Origin: Arthrobacter citreus
Lineage (GTDB): Bacteria; Actinomycetota; Actinomycetes; Actinomycetales; Micrococcaceae
Assembly (NCBI RefSeq): GCF_038405225.1
Contig: NZ_CP151657.1
Coordinates: forward strand, 1,116,001-1,180,000
DNA: 64,000 nt
Reading direction: 5' to 3'
Made by a program: the position numbers and the translations under genes. Shown piece by piece: positions 8,639 to 17,315 of this stretch. The first letter of the stretch is position 1; each line of letters opens with the position of its first letter. Under the pieces are notes generated by a model. It saw only the letters and a list, made by a program, of their open reading frames with translations. It was not told the DNA's origin and did not search any database.

Positions 8639-9763
8639 ATGACCTTGCACCTGCGCGCGGCCTGGGCCCGGGTCCGCGGATCCCGCCTGATCCGGTGGGT
8701 GGCGGCACTGCTCGCCGTGGTGCTGGTGATCGAGTACATCGTCCTGCCGCAGCTGGTGGGTTCGGGAAACGTGGCCGCCGCCCTGCTGCGGCTGCCGCCG
8801 GTGCTGGTGCTTTTTGCCCTGGCGCTGCAGGCTCTTTCCCAGGCCAGCTACAGCCTGCTGACCCGTGCCGTGCTCCTGGGTGACGAGCGTCCCGGCTTTT
8901 TCACTCTGCTGCGCATCGATCTGTGCGACCTGGCCATCAATAACACGGTTCCGGGCGGGGGTGCGACGGCGGCCGCAGCCAGGTTCCGGCTGCTGGCGCT
9001 GTGCGGCGTGCAGTCGCAGAATGCCCTCAGCGCCGCCACGATCCAGGTGGTGGGCTCCAATCTGGTGCTTGCGGGACTGTTTGCCGTGGGCCTGCTGGCC
9101 GGGCACGGAGGAGGCGGCGGCGGGAGGTACCTCAGTGTTGCGGGGACCGTTGTGCTCGTGCTGCTGGGAATTTCCCTGATCGGCCTTGTCGTCCTGGACC
9201 GGCAGTTGAATGCCGCAGTCCGTGCGGCGCGGGCGGCAGCGCGCGCCGTGAGGGTGATCAAGCAGGATTCCGCCGAACAGTTTGTGCGGACGATAGCCGC
9301 GGAAGTGCATCTGTTCCGCGCCGAGCCCCGGCGCCTGGGCGCGGCAGTGCTCCTTGCCGCCACACGGTACCTGCTGAGCGCGGCCTGCCTCTGGGTCTTC
9401 GTGGCAGCATACGGGCACGTCCTGGACCCCGGGGAACTGCTCCTGGCCTATTCATTGGCCAACCTGGTGGCGCTTGCACCGCTGACTCCGGGCGGCCTGG
9501 GCCTTGTCGAGGGAATCCTGGTACCGATGCTTGTCAGTTTTGGGGCACCCGACCATGTGGCGGTCCTGGGGGTTCTGTCCTGGCGGGTCGCGCAGTTCTG
9601 GCTGCCAATCCCGCTGGGCGGGCTGTCCTATGTGTCCCTGCGGCTGGGGATCCTCCGGCGCACGGCGGCTGGAAAGCGGGTTTCTCAGCGGACGGCCAGG
9701 AAGCCGCCGCCACGGACGGCGGCCCCGGAACCTCGGTCCCGGGGCCGCCGCCGTGCCGCCTGA
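8639..9763 (+). CDS. Flippase-like UPF0104/lysylphosphatidylglycerol-synthase-TM family membrane protein
   Basis: A 374-residue integral membrane protein of the YbhN/MprF-flippase-like family, with about eight helices. Conserved family pieces are NNTVPGGGATAAAARF in the middle and LTPGGLGLVEGILVPML near the C-terminus. Homologs are linked to lipid translocation or cell-envelope traits, but no LPG-synthase catalytic domain follows, so only a transport-like role is suggested. I start at ATG 8639 (MTLHLRAAW), after a weak GAGAG; the open frame back to 8483 reads through the operator region and is not credible. The tail (about 345-374) is basic and Pro/Arg-rich. Confidence 0.85.
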   Translation: MTLHLRAAWARVRGSRLIRWVAALLAVVLVIEYIVLPQLVGSGNVAAALLRLPPVLVLFALALQALSQASYSLLTRAVLLGDERPGFFTLLRIDLCDLAINNTVPGGGATAAAARFRLLALCGVQSQNALSAATIQVVGSNLVLAGLFAVGLLAGHGGGGGGRYLSVAGTVVLVLLGISLIGLVVLDRQLNAAVRAARAAARAVRVIKQDSAEQFVRTIAAEVHLFRAEPRRLGAAVLLAATRYLLSAACLWVFVAAYGHVLDPGELLLAYSLANLVALAPLTPGGLGLVEGILVPMLVSFGAPDHVAVLGVLSWRVAQFWLPIPLGGLSYVSLRLGILRRTAAGKRVSQRTARKPPPRTAAPEPRSRGRRRAA

Positions 9764-9769
9764 TTGTTT

Positions 9770-9849
9770 GAGCTAAACCGGATGGTCTGGGCTAAGCCGG
9801 AATGCTCCGGTTTAGGCCGAAACGGTTTGGGCTAGGCCGGAAGGTTCTG
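9770..9849. repeat. Four degenerate 20-bp tandem repeats between convergent genes
   Basis: Units begin at 9770, 9790, 9810 and 9830, each close to GGCTAAGCCGGAATGGTCTG, with about 60-75 percent identity between copies. The array fills the gap between the flippase-like gene and the SDR, and its last copy contains the SDR stop codon and final codons. No terminator-type hairpin with a U-run is obvious here. Confidence 0.75.
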
Positions 9850-10641
9850 GCCTTCTCCGCTCCAGATATCATCTCCGCGCAGCGTGGCGTCAGCCCCACC
9901 GTCGGTGTAGATGGTCTGGCCGGTGGTGTGGGTGTTTTCCTCGCTCGTCAGCCAGGCCAGCAGCCGGGCAATGACCACGGGTTCGGAGTGGCCGTTCAGC
10001 GGCATCGGCACCGAGGAATCAACCATCTGGCGTCCCTCCGGCGTGGCCAGCAGCTCCTTGGTCATGGCGGAGAGGACAGTGCCCGGGGCAACGGCGTTCA
10101 GGGGAATGCCGGCACCTGCCCACTGTTCGGTAATGCTGGCGCGGCGCACCCAGCGGCTGAGGGCGCGCTTGGAGGACGGGTAGTTCAGGTATCCGACGCG
10201 CGGACCCTGCTCAGCCAGCGATGCACCAATTTCCAGGGCCCGTGCTTCGTCCCCGGCCAGCAGCGCCTCCACCAGTTCGGGGGAGTTGGGCTGCAGGGAT
10301 GCCATGGAGCTGACAACTGCCGCCCGCGGTGCGTCACTCTTGGCCAGTGCCGGTGCCAGCAGTTCCAGGAACTCGGTCACGCCGAAGTAGTTCACGGCAA
10401 CGGTGATGGGAGCAGGCGCGGAAATGCCGGCGCAGGCGATAACGGCGTCGACCCTGCCTCCCGCCAGCTCAAGTGCCTTGTCCGCGGCGGCGCGGCGGCC
10501 TTCCGGGGTGCTGAGGTCCGCTTCGACTTCTGCCCCCCGAAGATCCACGCCTACCACGGTGTAACCGCGTTCGCGCAGCAGTTCGGCAGTTGCGGCGCCG
10601 ATTCCCGATCCTGATCCGGTAACAATATATGTACGTGTCAT
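9832..10641 (-). CDS. Short-chain dehydrogenase/reductase (3-alpha-hydroxysteroid dehydrogenase-like)
   Basis: A 269-residue cytoplasmic NAD(P)-dependent oxidoreductase. It has the nucleotide-binding TGSGSGIGAA, an Asp after strand two (VGVDLRGAE) that favours NAD(H), ACAGIS, the catalytic Ser in VVSSMASLQ and the YPSSK pair (Tyr-x3-Lys). The insert between Ser and Tyr and the short TGSGSGIG start match the 3-alpha-HSD/carbonyl reductase subgroup. The natural substrate is unknown. It stands alone, convergent with the gene to its left. Confidence 0.9.
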   Translation of the reverse strand: MTRTYIVTGSGSGIGAATAELLRERGYTVVGVDLRGAEVEADLSTPEGRRAAADKALELAGGRVDAVIACAGISAPAPITVAVNYFGVTEFLELLAPALAKSDAPRAAVVSSMASLQPNSPELVEALLAGDEARALEIGASLAEQGPRVGYLNYPSSKRALSRWVRRASITEQWAGAGIPLNAVAPGTVLSAMTKELLATPEGRQMVDSSVPMPLNGHSEPVVIARLLAWLTSEENTHTTGQTIYTDGGADATLRGDDIWSGEGQNLPA

Positions 10642-10805
10642 GCCTTCAGCTTACGCTGTAAACATGATCTGTCGCAGACCATTGTGAGGCGCGTGACGCG
10701 GCTCGCGCTCCGGGCCCCGGGAGGGGGCTGCGTTAGCCGCTGCAGCCCGCTCGGCCCGGCGTCGGGAACAGTTCCTGGAGGCGAGGGACCGGCAGTGGGG
10801 GTGGA

Positions 10806-11156
10806 TTAGCCGGACAGCCTGGTTTGCCAATCCGGAGGCACGCGGCCGGCCGGCCCGGGGGCACTCTGGTTCAGCGGGTGGGACTCCGGCGGCGCCAGCG
10901 GAGGACCCTGGAAAACCGAACTGCTCCGGTAATCCCAGAACCAGTTCTCGCCCGGCTCATAGCTGCGGATGACCGGATGTCCCGTTGCCGCTTCGTGTGC
11001 TGTGGCATGCCGGTTGGGGGAGGAATCGCAACAGCCAATGTGGCCGCATTCAGCGCAGCGCCGCAGATGAAACCACCAGCTTCCCTCGGCCGTGCATTCC
11101 ACGCAGCCGGGTCCGGAGGGTGGAACGGATACGTTGATGCCGGATGAATAATCCAT
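10806..11156 (-). CDS. UBP-type zinc finger domain protein
   Basis: A 116-residue protein built around a ubiquitin-hydrolase-type zinc finger: CVEC, CAEC, GCCDSSPNRHATAHEAATGH and a following RSYEPGENWFWDY. Cys and His spacing fits the zf-UBP ligands. Bacteria of this kind lack eukaryotic ubiquitin, and such small stand-alone proteins are of unknown function in actinobacteria. The start is ATG 11156, with GGAGCGAGG upstream; the frame stays open to 11315 but those residues do not resemble the family. The C-terminus is Pro-rich. Confidence 0.88.
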   Translation of the reverse strand: MDYSSGINVSVPPSGPGCVECTAEGSWWFHLRRCAECGHIGCCDSSPNRHATAHEAATGHPVIRSYEPGENWFWDYRSSSVFQGPPLAPPESHPLNQSAPGPAGRVPPDWQTRLSG

Positions 11157-11360
11157 GGGTCCTCGCTCCTTGTGAAGGTGCCTTCCGCGTTCCTCCACGG
11201 TAGCCAGTGGCCGGGGCTGCGAACAGCCCCCGAATGAGGCATGGCTCAACGGGTGGGGTTCACCAGGGGCCGGCTCAGCGAGGGTCCGGCCCGTTAGGAA
11301 CTCACGCCCCGTCAATTGCGGCTGAAGGGGCTGATATCCGTCGGCCTGCTCCGGCGCGCG

Positions 11361-12365
11361 TCAGCGCTGGGTGCTTTGCCGGGCCACGAGTTCGGGGGTG
11401 AACCGCACCTGCCGGGGCGGAAGCGGCGCCTGCCCGAGCTGTTCCTGCAGGAGGGCCACGGCGGTCCGCCCAATTTCCTCCGCGGGCTGGCGGATCGAGG
11501 ACAGGGGCACCACGGTGGACTGGGCAAAGTCGATGTCGTCGTAGCCGATCAAAGCCACGTCCTGCGGAACGCGCAGTCCGTTGATCAGCAGCAGGGACTG
11601 CAGGACGCCAACGGCCAGTAGATCGTTGGCGCAGAAGATCGCTTCCGGCAGCCTGTCCCTGCCCCGTTCCACCAGGTCCTGGCCAACGGCACGTCCGGCG
11701 AGGACGGTCATATCCGCGGCCGTGAGGACTTCGAGGGACGCCTCCGGAACCCGGGCGACGGCGTCGCGGGCCCCCTCGAGCCGGTCGGCAACCTGCCGGA
11801 TGTCCGGAGATCCGCCGACAAAGGCCAGGCGCCGCCGGCCGGTATCCAACAGATGTTCGGCCGCCATGTATCCACCGGCGGCGTCATCCACGGAGACCGA
11901 GCTGTGCATCTTGGGGTCACCCTCGCTGTCCACCAGGACGGTGGCCACGCCGCGGTCCTGCAGGGAGCGGAGGCGGCTGGTGATGTCCCCGGCGGGCGAT
12001 ATCAGCACGCCCTGCACGCGCTGCTCCTCGAACAGGGTGACGTAGCGTGCTTCACGCTCCGGATTGCTGCCGCTGTTGCCGAGGATGATGTCCGCGCCGT
12101 GCCGGGTCGCCTCATTTTCCGCAGCCCGTGCAACGGCGGCAAAAAACGGGTTGGAGGAATCCAGGACAATCATGCCGATGGTCCGGCTCTGCCCGGCGCG
12201 CAGCTGGCGGGCCGCGTCATTGCGCACAAAGCCCAGGGCTTCGACGGCATTCATGACGCGCTCGAGGGTGGGCGGAGAGACCCGGTCGGGATGGTTGAGG
12301 ACGTTCGAGACGGTTCCCACGGCCACGCCGGCGCGCGCAGCCACCTCTTTAATGCTCGCTGCCAT
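11361..12365 (-). CDS. LacI family transcriptional regulator of L-rhamnose genes
   Basis: A 334-residue repressor. The N-terminal helix-turn-helix and hinge read IKEVAARAGVAVGTVSNVLN then ARQLRAGQSRTIGMI; the rest is a periplasmic-binding-protein-like sugar sensor ending ELVARQST. I start at ATG 12365 (MAASIKEV), where the family begins; the open frame to 12485 is spurious. It is divergent from rhaI-rhaEW-rhaB. A LacI-type palindrome lies in the shared gap and related sites precede the rhamnose MFS/mutarotase genes at 20797-20821, so it probably controls all of them, with rhamnose or an intermediate as inducer. Confidence 0.93.
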   Translation of the reverse strand: MAASIKEVAARAGVAVGTVSNVLNHPDRVSPPTLERVMNAVEALGFVRNDAARQLRAGQSRTIGMIVLDSSNPFFAAVARAAENEATRHGADIILGNSGSNPEREARYVTLFEEQRVQGVLISPAGDITSRLRSLQDRGVATVLVDSEGDPKMHSSVSVDDAAGGYMAAEHLLDTGRRRLAFVGGSPDIRQVADRLEGARDAVARVPEASLEVLTAADMTVLAGRAVGQDLVERGRDRLPEAIFCANDLLAVGVLQSLLLINGLRVPQDVALIGYDDIDFAQSTVVPLSSIRQPAEEIGRTAVALLQEQLGQAPLPPRQVRFTPELVARQSTQR

Positions 12366-12398
12366 TGGAACCCCCCGTATTTTTAGCCGGCATCTGTC

Positions 12399-12451
12399 TT
12401 GACAGCGTATCGCGGAAACCATAGGTTTGTTCCTATAAATGAAACGATTCA
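12399..12451 (+). promoter_or_regulatory. rha operon promoter with LacI-type operator
   Basis: TTGACA (12399-12404), 17 bases, then TAGGTT (12422-12427) make a near-ideal sigma-70 type promoter. Just downstream is TGAAACGATTCA (12440-12451), a 10-of-12 LacI-family palindrome placed where binding would block initiation. A second perfect inverted repeat, AAACC-ATA-GGTTT (12416-12428), covers the -10 box. The leader to the rhaI ATG at 12573 is about 140 bases. Confidence 0.75.
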
Positions 12452-12572
12452 AGCACGATCGCTTGTTCCGCCGCCTTCCCCCCACCCGCGCTGTTCGGTA
12501 CCCTCCCGTCCAGCGGCCCGGGCACGCGGCGGCCGTGGAATCGTCCCATCCGCCCAGCTTGGAGAACAGCCA

Positions 12573-13739
12573 ATGACGTCACTGACCGACATCTTTCCCG
12601 CCCTGGAGGGCCTGGGCATCGAGGTCCCCTCATGGGCCTACGGAAATTCCGGCACCCGTTTCAAGGTCTTCGCGACCCCGGGCACGCCGCGCACCATCCA
12701 GGAAAAGATCGCGGATGCCGCCAAGGTTAATGAACTGACCGGGCTGGCACCCGCCGTCGCCCTGCACATTCCCTGGGACAAGGTTGATGACTACGCCGAG
12801 CTGGGCGCCTATGCCAAGGAACACAGCATTGCCCTCGGCACCGTCAACAGCAACACGTTCCAGGACGACGAGTACAAGTTCGGCAGCCTGACCCACAGCA
12901 ACCCCGCCGTGCGGCAGAAGGCCATCGACCACATGTACGAGTGCATCGACATCATGCACCAGACCGGCTCGCAGGACCTGAAGATCTGGCTTGCCGACGG
13001 CACGAACTACCCCGGCCAGGGCAACATGCGCTCGCGCCAGGACTGGCTGGCCGATTCGCTGCGCAAGGTCTACGACCGCCTGGGCGATGACCAGCGCATG
13101 GTCCTGGAGTACAAGTTCTTCGAGCCGGCGTTCTACCACACCGACGTTCCCGACTGGGGAACCTCCTACGCCCACACCCTGGCCCTGGGCGAGAAGGCAC
13201 TGGTCTGCCTGGACACCGGCCACCACGCGCCCGGAACCAACATCGAATTCATCGTGGCCCAGCTGCTGCGCCTGGGAAAGCTCGGATCCTTCGACTTCAA
13301 CTCACGCTTCTATGCCGACGACGACCTGATTGTTGGTGCGGCTGACCCGTTCCAGCTGTTCCGGATCCTGTTCGAAGTGGTCCGCGGCGGCGGCCTGGGC
13401 CCGGATTCGGGCGTATCGCTGATGCTGGACCAGTGCCACAACCTCGAAGAGAAGATTCCCGGCCAGATCCGCTCGGTGCTCAATGTGCAGGAGATGATGG
13501 CCCGCGCCCTGCTGGTTGACGTTGACGCCCTTGACGCCGCACAGACATCAGGAGACGTGCTCGGCGCAAACGCCGTGTTCATGGACGCCTTCTACACAGA
13601 CGTCCGTCCGGGCCTGGCCGAATGGCGGGAGTCCCGCGGGCTGCCCGCCGACCCGATGGCGGCATATGCGGCCAGCGGCTACCAGGACAAAATCAACACC
13701 GAACGCCAGGGCGGCCAGCAGGCCGGATGGGGAGCATAA
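12573..13739 (+). CDS. rhaI: L-rhamnose isomerase (RhaI type)
   Basis: Converts L-rhamnose to L-rhamnulose, first step of the phosphorylated rhamnose pathway. The 388-residue TIM-barrel protein belongs to the Pseudomonas stutzeri-like RhaI class rather than the E. coli RhaA class. Visible metal and active-site segments are VLEYKFFEPAFY, CLDTGHHAPGTN, GSFDFNSRFYADDDL and LMLDQCHN. The start is ATG 12573 with GGAGAA ten bases before it; the upstream open frame is the promoter region. It is followed after four bases by the aldolase/dehydrogenase gene. Confidence 0.95.
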   Translation: MTSLTDIFPALEGLGIEVPSWAYGNSGTRFKVFATPGTPRTIQEKIADAAKVNELTGLAPAVALHIPWDKVDDYAELGAYAKEHSIALGTVNSNTFQDDEYKFGSLTHSNPAVRQKAIDHMYECIDIMHQTGSQDLKIWLADGTNYPGQGNMRSRQDWLADSLRKVYDRLGDDQRMVLEYKFFEPAFYHTDVPDWGTSYAHTLALGEKALVCLDTGHHAPGTNIEFIVAQLLRLGKLGSFDFNSRFYADDDLIVGAADPFQLFRILFEVVRGGGLGPDSGVSLMLDQCHNLEEKIPGQIRSVLNVQEMMARALLVDVDALDAAQTSGDVLGANAVFMDAFYTDVRPGLAEWRESRGLPADPMAAYAASGYQDKINTERQGGQQAGWGA

Positions 13740-13743
13740 AAGA

Positions 13744-15780
13744 ATGAGCAACGAGACCGTCAGCGCGCTGATCGCCCGATCCAACCGCCTGGGCGCGGAC
13801 AAGCGCAACACCAACTACGCCGGCGGCAACACTTCCGCCAAGGGCTTTGACACGGACCCGGTGACGGGGGAAAACGTTGAGCTGCTCTGGGTCAAGGGTT
13901 CCGGCGGAGACCTCGGCACGCTGAAGGAATCCGGCCTTGCCGTCCTGCGGCTGGACCGCATGCGCGCCATGGTGAACACCTACCCCGGCGTGGACCGCGA
14001 GGATGAAATGGTCGCGGCCTTCGACTACTGCCTGCACGGCAAGGGCGGAGCCGCTCCCTCGATCGACACCGCCATGCACGGACTCGTGGACGCGGCCCAC
14101 GTGGACCACCTCCATCCGGATTCCGGCATCGCCGTTGCCACGGCTGCCGACGGCGAGGAACTGACCCGCAAGATTTTCGGCTCCAAGGTTGTCTGGGTAC
14201 CCTGGCGCCGCCCGGGCTTCCAGCTCGGTCTGGACATCGCCGCCATCAAGGAAGCCAACCCGCAGGCTGTCGGCACCATCCTCGGCGGTCACGGCATCAC
14301 CGCCTGGGGCGCCACCTCCGACGAGGCCGAGGCCAACTCGCTGTGGATCATCGAAACCGCCGAAGCCTACATCGCTTCCAACGGCCGGCAGGACCCGTTT
14401 GGCGCCGTGCTCCCGGGATACTCTCCGCTGCCCGAGGCCGAGCGCCGGGCCAAGGCCGCCGCCCTGGCCCCGGTCATCCGCGGCCTGGCCTCCACCGACA
14501 AGCCGCAGGTGGGGCACTTCACCGACGACGCCGTCGTTCTGGACTTCCTGGAACGCGCCGAACACCCGCGCCTTGGCGCCCTGGGCACCTCCTGCCCGGA
14601 TCATTTCCTGCGCACCAAGGTCAAGCCGCTGATCCTGGACCTGCCCGCCGATGCGTCCGTCGAGGACAGCGCCGCCCGGCTGAAGGAATTGCATGAGCAG
14701 TACCGCGCCGATTACCAGGCGTACTACGACCGCCACCGCAGCGAAGACTCGCCCGCGATGCGCGGCGCCGATCCCACCGTCGTCCTGGTTCCCGGCGTCG
14801 GCATGTTCACGTACGGTGCGAACAAGCAGACCGCCCGCGTGGCCGGCGAGTTCTACATCAATGCCATCAACGTGATGCGCGGTGCCGAGGCCATCTCCAC
14901 CTATGCTCCGATCGAGGAATCCGAAAAATTCCGGATCGAGTACTGGGCGCTGGAGGAAGCCAAGCTGGCCCGGATGCCCAAGCCGAAATCCCACGCCACC
15001 CGGATCGCACTGGTGACCGGTGCGGCGTCGGGCATCGGCAAGGCCATCGCCACCCGCCTGGCCGCTGAAGGCGCCTGCGTGGTCATCGCCGACCTGAACC
15101 TGGAAAACGCCGAAGCCGTGGCGGCCGAACTGGGCGGCGCCGACGTCGCGGTGGGCGTGCAGGCCGACGTGACCGATGAGGCCCAGGTGCAGGCGGCCAT
15201 CGACGCCACCGTCCTGGCCTTCGGCGGACTGGACCTGGTGGTCAACAATGCCGGGCTGTCCATTTCCAAGCCGCTGCTGGAAACCAGCGAAAAGGACTGG
15301 GACCTGCAGCACAACGTGATGGCGAAGGGTTCGTTCTTTGTCTCGAAGGCAGCCGCCAAGGTGCTGATCGACCAGGACATGGGCGGGGACATCATCTACA
15401 TCTCCTCCAAGAACTCCGTCTTTGCCGGGCCGAACAACATCGCCTACTCCGCCACCAAGGCCGACCAGGCCCACCAGGTGCGCCTGCTGGCCGCCGAACT
15501 GGGCGAATACGGCGTGAAGGTCAACGGAATCAACCCCGACGGCGTGGTGCGCGGCTCGGGCATCTTCGCCGGCGGCTGGGGTGCCAAGCGCGCCGCGGTG
15601 TACGGGGTTCCGGAAGAGGACCTGGGCAAGTTCTACGCCCAGCGCACCCTGCTCAAGCGTGAAGTGCTGCCGGAAAACGTTGCCAATGCGGTGGCGGTAC
15701 TGACCGGCGAGGACCTCTCGCACACCACCGGCCTGCACATTCCGGTTGACGCCGGCGTGGCGGCTGCCTTCCTGCGATGA
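13744..15780 (+). CDS. rhaEW: Bifunctional rhamnulose-1-phosphate aldolase / short-chain (lactaldehyde) dehydrogenase
   Basis: A 678-residue two-domain enzyme. Residues about 1-400 are a class II aldolase, with zinc-ligand-like HVDHLHPDSG and GGHGITAWG, which cleaves L-rhamnulose 1-phosphate to DHAP and L-lactaldehyde. Residues about 415-678 are an SDR with VTGAASGIGKAIA, NNAGLS, YISSKNS and YSATK, which would oxidise the lactaldehyde. This is the same arrangement as Bacillus subtilis RhaEW (YuxG). The start is ATG 13744, just after the rhaI stop. Its stop overlaps the rhaB start (ATGA). Fusing the aldolase and dehydrogenase keeps a reactive aldehyde local. Confidence 0.95.
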   Translation: MSNETVSALIARSNRLGADKRNTNYAGGNTSAKGFDTDPVTGENVELLWVKGSGGDLGTLKESGLAVLRLDRMRAMVNTYPGVDREDEMVAAFDYCLHGKGGAAPSIDTAMHGLVDAAHVDHLHPDSGIAVATAADGEELTRKIFGSKVVWVPWRRPGFQLGLDIAAIKEANPQAVGTILGGHGITAWGATSDEAEANSLWIIETAEAYIASNGRQDPFGAVLPGYSPLPEAERRAKAAALAPVIRGLASTDKPQVGHFTDDAVVLDFLERAEHPRLGALGTSCPDHFLRTKVKPLILDLPADASVEDSAARLKELHEQYRADYQAYYDRHRSEDSPAMRGADPTVVLVPGVGMFTYGANKQTARVAGEFYINAINVMRGAEAISTYAPIEESEKFRIEYWALEEAKLARMPKPKSHATRIALVTGAASGIGKAIATRLAAEGACVVIADLNLENAEAVAAELGGADVAVGVQADVTDEAQVQAAIDATVLAFGGLDLVVNNAGLSISKPLLETSEKDWDLQHNVMAKGSFFVSKAAAKVLIDQDMGGDIIYISSKNSVFAGPNNIAYSATKADQAHQVRLLAAELGEYGVKVNGINPDGVVRGSGIFAGGWGAKRAAVYGVPEEDLGKFYAQRTLLKREVLPENVANAVAVLTGEDLSHTTGLHIPVDAGVAAAFLR

Positions 15781-17315
15781 GCGCGAACACGCCGGACACG
15801 CAGGCTGCAGCCGGCGTGTTTGCCGCCGTCGATATTGGTGCCTCGTCCGGCCGGGTCATCCTCGGCCGGACGGGGCCCGGCGGGCTGGCGCTGGAGACCG
15901 TGCACCGGTTCCCCAACGGAGTCCGGGAGATCGACGGTGCGCTGCGCTGGGACCTGCCCGGGATTTTTGAAGAGGTGCTCAGCGGCCTGACGCTGGCCGC
16001 CGCCCGTGCCGCGGAGGGTGGGGAGCGGATCGTGAGCATTGGCATCGACACCTGGGCGGTGGACTACGCACTTCTGGACGCCGACGGCGAACTGGCGGCA
16101 CTGCCGCACAGCTACCGCGACGACCGGACCGACGCCGTGGTGCCCCTGGTCCACCGGAAGATCGCCGAGGACCGGCTGTACGAGGTGACCGGGCTGCAGC
16201 ACCTTCCCTTTAATACGCTGTACCAGCTGGCCGCCGAAGCGAACCTGGACGGGTTGCAGGCTCTGCTGATCCCGGATCTGCTCGCCTTTTGGCTGACCGG
16301 AAAGCGGCGCACCGAGCAGACCAATGCCTCCACCACCGGACTCTTTGATGCGGTGGCGGGGGAGTGGGCCACTGAGTTCCTCTCCGAGCTGGGACTGCCG
16401 GAAAACCTCTTTCCCGCGCTGATCGCCCCCGGACAAACCGTGGGCTGGCTGCTTCCCGCTGTTGTGGCACGGACCGGCCTTCCGGCCGGCACTCCGGTGG
16501 TGGCCGTTGGCTCCCACGACACCGCGTCAGCGGTGGCTGCCGTGCCCGCCCTGCAGCCCGGCTTTGCCTATGTTTCCTCCGGAACATGGTCGCTGGCCGG
16601 CATCGAGCTGGCGCATCCCGTGCTCACCGAGGCCAGCCGCAGGGCGAACTTCACCAACGAGCGCGGCGTGGATTCCACCATCCGGTATCTGCGCAATGTC
16701 GGCGGCCTGTGGCTGCTGAGCGAGTCCATGCGCACCTGGGCCGACGCCGGCCTGGACCTTGACCTGCCGGACCTGCTGGCAGCAGCTGAACTGCTGCCGC
16801 CCGGGGGTCCGCAGATCGATGCGGACTCGGACGAGTTCATCGCCCCGGGGAACATGCCTTCCCGGATCCGTTCCGCCGTGGCGTCGGGCGGCGGAATACT
16901 GCCCGAAGATCCCGCGGCGGTGACCCGCTGCATCCTGGATTCCCTGGCGGCGGCGTATGCCCGCACGCTGGCCAGGGCCGGGGAGCTCTCGGGTCAGCGG
17001 ATCGATGTTGTGCACATTGTGGGCGGCGGCTCGCAGAATGCCCTGCTGTGCCGGCTGACCGCTGACGCCACCGGACTGCCCGTGGTGGCGGGCCCGGTGG
17101 AAGCCACGGCCCTGGGTAACGTGCTGGTGCAGGCGCGGGCCGCGGGAACCGTGTCCGGTTCCCTGGCGGATCTGCGCCGCCTGGTGGCGGAGAGCTCAGC
17201 CACCGTCACGTACCAGCCCGGAACTGCCGGTGAGGGCTACCGGCCCGCGGCGGGTTCCAGCCCCACCATCCGGGCGCTTTCGTCCCACAGCCGGGCAGAC
17301 AGCGCGGCGTCGTAG
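15777..17315 (+). CDS. rhaB: Rhamnulokinase
   Basis: ATP-dependent phosphorylation of L-rhamnulose to rhamnulose 1-phosphate. The 512-residue FGGY-family kinase carries the rhamnulokinase signature VDIGASSGRVILG, then SIGIDTWAVDYALLD and, in the C-terminal half, HIVGGGSQNALLCRLTAD. It overlaps the preceding gene by four bases and completes the catabolic operon in the order isomerase, aldolase, kinase. The last 30 or so residues (after VTYQPG) look like non-family sequence and run 79 bases into the 3' end of the convergent SDR gene, as if an original stop was lost. Confidence 0.95.
   Translation: MSANTPDTQAAAGVFAAVDIGASSGRVILGRTGPGGLALETVHRFPNGVREIDGALRWDLPGIFEEVLSGLTLAAARAAEGGERIVSIGIDTWAVDYALLDADGELAALPHSYRDDRTDAVVPLVHRKIAEDRLYEVTGLQHLPFNTLYQLAAEANLDGLQALLIPDLLAFWLTGKRRTEQTNASTTGLFDAVAGEWATEFLSELGLPENLFPALIAPGQTVGWLLPAVVARTGLPAGTPVVAVGSHDTASAVAAVPALQPGFAYVSSGTWSLAGIELAHPVLTEASRRANFTNERGVDSTIRYLRNVGGLWLLSESMRTWADAGLDLDLPDLLAAAELLPPGGPQIDADSDEFIAPGNMPSRIRSAVASGGGILPEDPAAVTRCILDSLAAAYARTLARAGELSGQRIDVVHIVGGGSQNALLCRLTADATGLPVVAGPVEATALGNVLVQARAAGTVSGSLADLRRLVAESSATVTYQPGTAGEGYRPAAGSSPTIRALSSHSRADSAAS

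Noticed and set aside
12399-12572. N-terminal extension of rhaI
   Set aside because: The stretch contains the promoter and operator; GGAGAA before ATG 12573 marks the true start.
13693-15738. A 681-codon open frame on the minus strand opposite rhaEW
   Set aside because: A shadow caused by GC-rich third positions; it has no motif or ribosome site, while the plus strand encodes a clear two-domain enzyme.
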